Assembly (NCBI GenBank): GCA_947683625.1
Contig: CANTUR010000675.1
Location: forward strand, 1,116,001-1,180,000
Reading direction: 5' to 3'
Length of the DNA: 64,000 nucleotides
Origin: Mallotus nudiflorus
Taxonomy: Eukaryota > Streptophyta > Magnoliopsida > Malpighiales > Euphorbiaceae
The position numbers and the translations under genes were made by a program. Numbering within the stretch: the stretch's first letter is position 1; the number at the start of each line of letters is the position of its first letter. The notes under the pieces are model-generated. The model was given only the letters and a program-made list of their open reading frames with translations, was not told where the DNA came from and searched no databases. Of the stretch, positions 60,251 to 64,000 are shown in pieces.

Positions 60251-61140
60251 CAGTCCTTCTTGAGCTAGCATTGCCCCTATTGCCTTTTCCTCTAGAGCTA
60301 AACATAGGATCAATAATTTACCTTGCCTCGTTGGTCTTAGTACAGGTGGATTAGTGAGATATTATTTTATCTTATCAAATGCCTTCTAATAATCATCATT
60401 CCACTCTATAGGTTAATCTTTTCTCAATAGCTTGAAGATTGGGTCACAAATATTAGTAAGCTTTGCAATGAACCTGCTAATAATCTTCCAATAAACCCTC
60501 TCACTTTTTTCTCTATCTTTAGTGTTGGCATTTCCTAAATAGTTTTCACTTTATTCGAATCTACTTTAATTCCTCTGCTACTAACTATATACCCCAGTAG
60601 CTTCCCTAAAGTAACTCCGAAAATGCACTTCTTAGATTATACCTCTTAATGCACGCTAAGAACTTATCCAGTGCTTCAAAGTGTCCCTCTCTTATTTTTG
60701 ACTTGACATCATGTCATCTACATACACCTCAACTTCCTTAAGCATCATGTCATGGAAAAGAGCAGTCGCTGCCCTTTGGTATATTGCACCTGCATTTTTT
60801 AACCCAAAAGGCATAACATTATAACAATAGGTCCCCTATACCATAATGAAAGCTATCTTGATCTTATCCATAACTACCATTATTATCTAATTATATCCAA
60901 AGAACCTATCCATGAATGAATACATTGTACTTGATGCCGCACTATCCACTACGACATCGAGATAGGGTAAAGGAAAGTCATCTTTCAGACATGCTTTATT
61001 TAAATCTCTGAAATCGACACACATACGCACCTTACCATCTTTCTCAGGCACTGGGACTATGTTTGCTAGCCATTAGGGGTAATCTACTACTTTTCAGAAG
61101 TTAGCTTGAATTTGTTTAGTAATCTCCTCTCTTATTTTCT
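60250..61140 (-). pseudogene. A reverse transcriptase, broken
   Basis: The minus strand reads VRMCVDFRDLNKACLKDDFP (near 61,040), FGYNQI, a block containing MPFGLKNAGAIYQRA (near 60,800), and the catalytic EVEVYVDDMM at about 60,736-60,706, then the RGIKVDSNKVKTI connection near 60,580. Typical gypsy RT; frameshifts separate the blocks. Confidence 0.85.
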
Positions 61141-61299
61141 CAGTCCACTCTGGTCTTAGCATGCACAATTTCTATTTAACTAGTTTTATTTCTAGATGAG
61201 TTGGAATATGATGCTCTGCAATTTCCTTATCTAAACTTGGCATATCTTCATAAGTCTAAGCAAATACTTCCTTCCTTTTTGTTAATATTCTCTCAAAAT

Positions 61300-62160
61300 T
61301 TTTCCTCTCTTCAGGAGTTACATCATGTGATATAAAAATATTCTTTGGATTATCATTCATGCCCATGTTAAATAAATCATATTGAATTTAATTGAATTAA
61401 TGTCAAATATGTATGAACGATCAAAATTATAATGCATAAAACTATCAGGATGCACATCACACAAGTAAGCAAAACTAGCATTCATATCATTGGCCATGGA
61501 AAAACACAGTTTTTGTCCTCATAAAGATCGAACGTTATTATGTCAGCATCCTCATAAAAAACATCATTAAAACTATTACTAATGACAGTAGCTAAATCCT
61601 GGGATGGATCCTCTTCAGGTGGCAGACACAACAGCTGTTCAACAGTAGCATTCCCTATTCTTTTAGCTACCTGCTTCATCACCTCTTTTTTGTTTTCCTC
61701 AACCAGGTTCTCCATAATCTGCTCCTTGAAGATTTTAAACCCAGGAATGTCTTTTCCAACAACATTGATAGATTCCCTACCACCTAGATAATACTTGCCT
61801 TAACCTAACTTGATAAAATTCTTACTCATCAACCAGATTCTCCTTAAGGGCTTATTTATCTTGGCCTCTCCCTTTTTCCTTCCTCTTTTGCTACCAGATT
61901 CTATTTTAGCACACCCTAATCCCTTGGTATCACTTTGACTCTTAAAATCTGGTAGCCTAAGGCTTCCCTGCTCATTTTTTCCCAATCTTTATCCATATCA
62001 ATAATTCATGCTCTCCATCATCTTTGCAACCCTTGGGTCCATTTCAGTTCCATCAAATATCCCAGGAACTTGGAAACCAAGAGGAATGCGCACTTACTTT
62101 TGTTTCTCTAATATGGCAGCCACAACTACATCGGTTCCTACTTCTATAGTCACTATATCT
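61300..62160 (-). pseudogene. A linker between protease and RT
   Basis: An open segment at 61,715-61,482 is acidic (PPEEDPSQDLATVI, YEDADIITFDLYED). Other parts are broken. Tat elements have a poorly conserved segment here; no domain named. Confidence 0.6.
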
Positions 62161-62162
62161 CC

Positions 62163-62726
62163 TTAATAAGGGAATTTTATATTTTGGTGCATAATTGAGT
62201 GTACTCCTCCTAGAGCATGGAGCCATAGCCTTCCTAGTAATAAGGCATAGATGACAGGGATATCTAACATAGTAAACTCAATGGTGGATTCCACATGTCC
62301 TGTTTTAACTAGAGCTTGGAATGTCCCCTCCCTATTCCTAGTGTTGTCATCATAGGCTTTAATTATCAGGTTTGAACTTGTTAAGTCATTAACTTTCAAA
62401 CCTAAATTAGGCAGGATCTTCAATGAACACACATTAATAGCAAAACCATTATCAACCATTATAAAGTTAGTTTGCTTCCCCTTCAATTCAGTTGGGATAA
62501 ACAATGCTTTATTATGATTTCTTCCTTCCAAAGGCAAATCATCATCTGAGAATGTTATCAGCCCATGTTTCTTTTCCATAACCTTTGCTACTATAGCCTC
62601 AGGTGTAGTTGCTGTTTCAATGTTCATGTTTAATAGAGCTTTGACAAGAGCTTTGTTATGACTACCTAAATGCATTAATATCTCCCAAATGTTGACATGT
62701 GCCTTAGCCTTCTTTAGCTGTTCCAA
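62163..62726 (-). pseudogene. A retropepsin protease with gag-pol linker
   Basis: 187 residues open. It starts with EQLKKAKAHVNIWEILMH, the conserved block before the protease in Tat elements. The active site reads MVDNGFAINV (Asp kept; Asn and Phe where Ser/Thr-Gly-Ser/Ala is usual), followed by LPNLGLKVNDL and a flap-like region, and ends with LLGRLWLHALGGVHS, the conserved C-terminal block. The altered active site suggests loss of activity. Confidence 0.85.
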
Positions 62727-62729
62727 AAT

Positions 62730-64000
62730 TAGGTCTTCTTTTTGCCTTCTATTTCTGTATCCTCTACTTTTTCTCTTTCTATGACTCTCTTAATTTTCTT
62801 TTCTGCTACCTTATAATTCCACCCACTCGTAGTGACATGATTCACATTAGGGTTATTGCTCCATACGTCAAAACCAGTAGGATTTTCCTCATCAGAATCA
62901 TACTAGATGTCTACAACCCTAATAATTCGGTCCTTTTTTCTATTTTTTCCACACTTCCACTGTGCACATTTATTTTCCCTCTATGTTAAAATTTTTCAAA
63001 TGCTCACTCAGTAGCTCCTCAATCCCTTGTTCAAGAGTTAAGGACCTTTTACTCTCCTCTTCGAACTCATCACCTCATCCTATAGGCATAATCTCCTCAA
63101 GGGGTATATCACTAGACACTAGTTTAAAATAGAATACTTTGTAATCAAATTTGCTTGAGGGCTACATCAGTAAATCCTCAACTCCTCTTTGTGGTTATTC
63201 TAGAGTTTTGACTTCTTTTTCTTCTTCTACTGGCTCATTATCAAACTCATCACCCTATCTTGAAGGCACTATTGATTCAAAAGGGATATCAACAGAGGGT
63301 GGTTTGAAGTAGAACACTTTGTAATTGAATTTACCCGAGGGTTGTCCTAGTAAATCCTTAACTCCACTAGAGGCATCAGGAGATTCCTTATTATCTGTAG
63401 GGTTTAAGTTTTCAAAGGAGTCTAGCACTTCCTCCTCGCTAACTCTTGAGTTAATCATCATGGTGACTAGTGGTAGGACATTTTGGTAGTCTAGGAAAGG
63501 ATTTTTTTTTAGTGTTTGGGTTAAAATTGGATTTTTTAGGGTCTATGATTTTTTTGAAGTCTATCAGGTTTTGGATTTCATATTTGAGGCAGATACACGT
63601 ATCTGTAGAATGACTAGCTACTTGGTAAAACTTATAATAATTGTTAGGGTAGCCTAGGACATTTGGGTTAGGTGGTTTGGAGAAGGTTAAGGGTCAGAGT
63701 AGGCCTATTTGGATTAATTGGTATAAGACTTTTTAGAGATTGAAGTTGGAGAATCTCCTGGGTGGCTGACTGTGCAAACCTCCACAACTCGGCTAGTGCT
63801 TCCTTCTTGTGTGCCCTTAGTTGAGTAATTTCGAGTTTCAGTGCCTTTAGAGCTTTTCTTCTTTTCATTCTCAATCTCTTTAACTTGTAGACCATCATCA
63901 TACAAGTTTATGAATGTTTTGGGGTTCATCATATGCAATCTCTCGACTAGATTACGTAATACTGTTAATGATATGCACTAGGTTAATCATGTATGACCAT
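62730..64000 (-). pseudogene. A gag tail and gag-pol junction, broken, with an internal duplication
   Basis: Minus strand: a basic segment (63,901-63,668, KRLRMKRRKALKALKLE), a block near 63,600 resembling the decayed zinc-knuckle region (STDTCICLKYEIQNLIDFKK), then two related copies of a segment with F.YKVFYFK and DIP.E.I (63,461-63,255 and about 63,215-63,060), then Lys/Arg-rich sequence leading to the protease. The N-terminal part of gag is outside the window. Confidence 0.65.

Larger units (their letters stand above)
43711..64000 (-). mobile_element. A: giant Tat/Ogre/Retand-type Ty3/gypsy element (5' end beyond window), with two insertions in pol
   Basis: Minus-strand order from the right: gag tail, protease, RT, RNase H, a second (archaeal-type) RNase H, [insertion B], pol linker, [insertion C], zinc-binding and integrase, integrase tail, hairpin repeats, antisense PMD gene, tandem repeats, polypurine tract, 3' LTR (43,711-45,985). 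The second RNase H and the antisense accessory gene between integrase and 3' LTR are hallmarks of the Tat lineage. The 5' LTR and most of gag lie past 64,000. Without the two insertions the visible part is about 12.8 kb. Confidence 0.85.

Overview
The window is nuclear DNA from a flowering plant, most likely a eudicot; the species cannot be named from this sequence. The evidence is one intron-bearing gene with GT/AG splice sites and a chloroplast-type leader, strongly AT-rich intergenic DNA, and plant-type LTR retrotransposons of both the Ty1/copia and Ty3/gypsy superfamilies stacked inside one another. There are no bacterial operons, no CRISPR, and no RNA gene that I can support.

Layout. Positions 1-170 may hold the last exon of an unidentified plus-strand gene. 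Positions 1184-3642 (minus) hold the only clearly intact gene, a four-exon PLP-dependent Orn/Lys/Arg decarboxylase family gene of 556 codons. From 3.7 to 11 kb the DNA is AT-rich, with worn retroelement debris. From 11,045 to 21,394 (minus) lies a complete but decayed Sire/Maximus-type copia element (called S1): paired LTRs, primer-binding site, gag, integrase, RT/RNase H, a third ORF after pol, and a polypurine tract. From 21.4 to 25.8 kb there are fragmentary LTR repeats, some in inverted pairs. From 25,869 to about 31,975 there is a 5' portion of a short-LTR copia element (R1), split by a 3.1-kb solo LTR (26,682-29,805). A Tork-like copia 3' fragment (minus) lies at 32,646-33,670, and an isolated Sire-type LTR at 33,676-34,316.

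From 35,506 to 43,710 a second Sire-type element (S2, plus) runs from its 5' LTR through gag, pol and ORF3. It is cut at 43,710/43,711 by a giant Ty3/gypsy element of the Tat/Ogre/Retand type (A, minus) that fills the rest of the window and runs off the right edge. Read on the minus strand, A has gag tail, protease, RT, RNase H, a second RNase H, integrase, a hairpin repeat block, an antisense intron-containing accessory gene with a plant mobile domain (PMD), a tandem-repeat block, a polypurine tract and the 3' LTR. Two later insertions split A's pol. One is a deletion derivative of the same family in the opposite orientation (B, 53,894-59,395). The other is a solo LTR of a third related family (C, 51,779-53,758). 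Target-site duplications and exact resumption of the pol reading frame confirm both.

The most unusual signal is a shared design in the non-coding DNA of these otherwise unrelated elements. Each carries a short array of 14-bp palindromes of the form N4-CGATCG-N4', mostly spaced exactly 20 bp apart. The outer four bases are specific to each family: ATGC/GCAT in Tat A and B, GAGG/CCTC in C, GTCC/GGAC in S2, CTCA/TGAG in S1. In S1, S2 and A the same family-specific palindromes occur twice: once in the LTR, and again in the non-coding leader or intron next to the accessory gene (ORF3 or PMD). I know of no description of this arrangement. Nearly all retroelement reading frames carry stops or frameshifts, so they are relics, but the architecture is readable.
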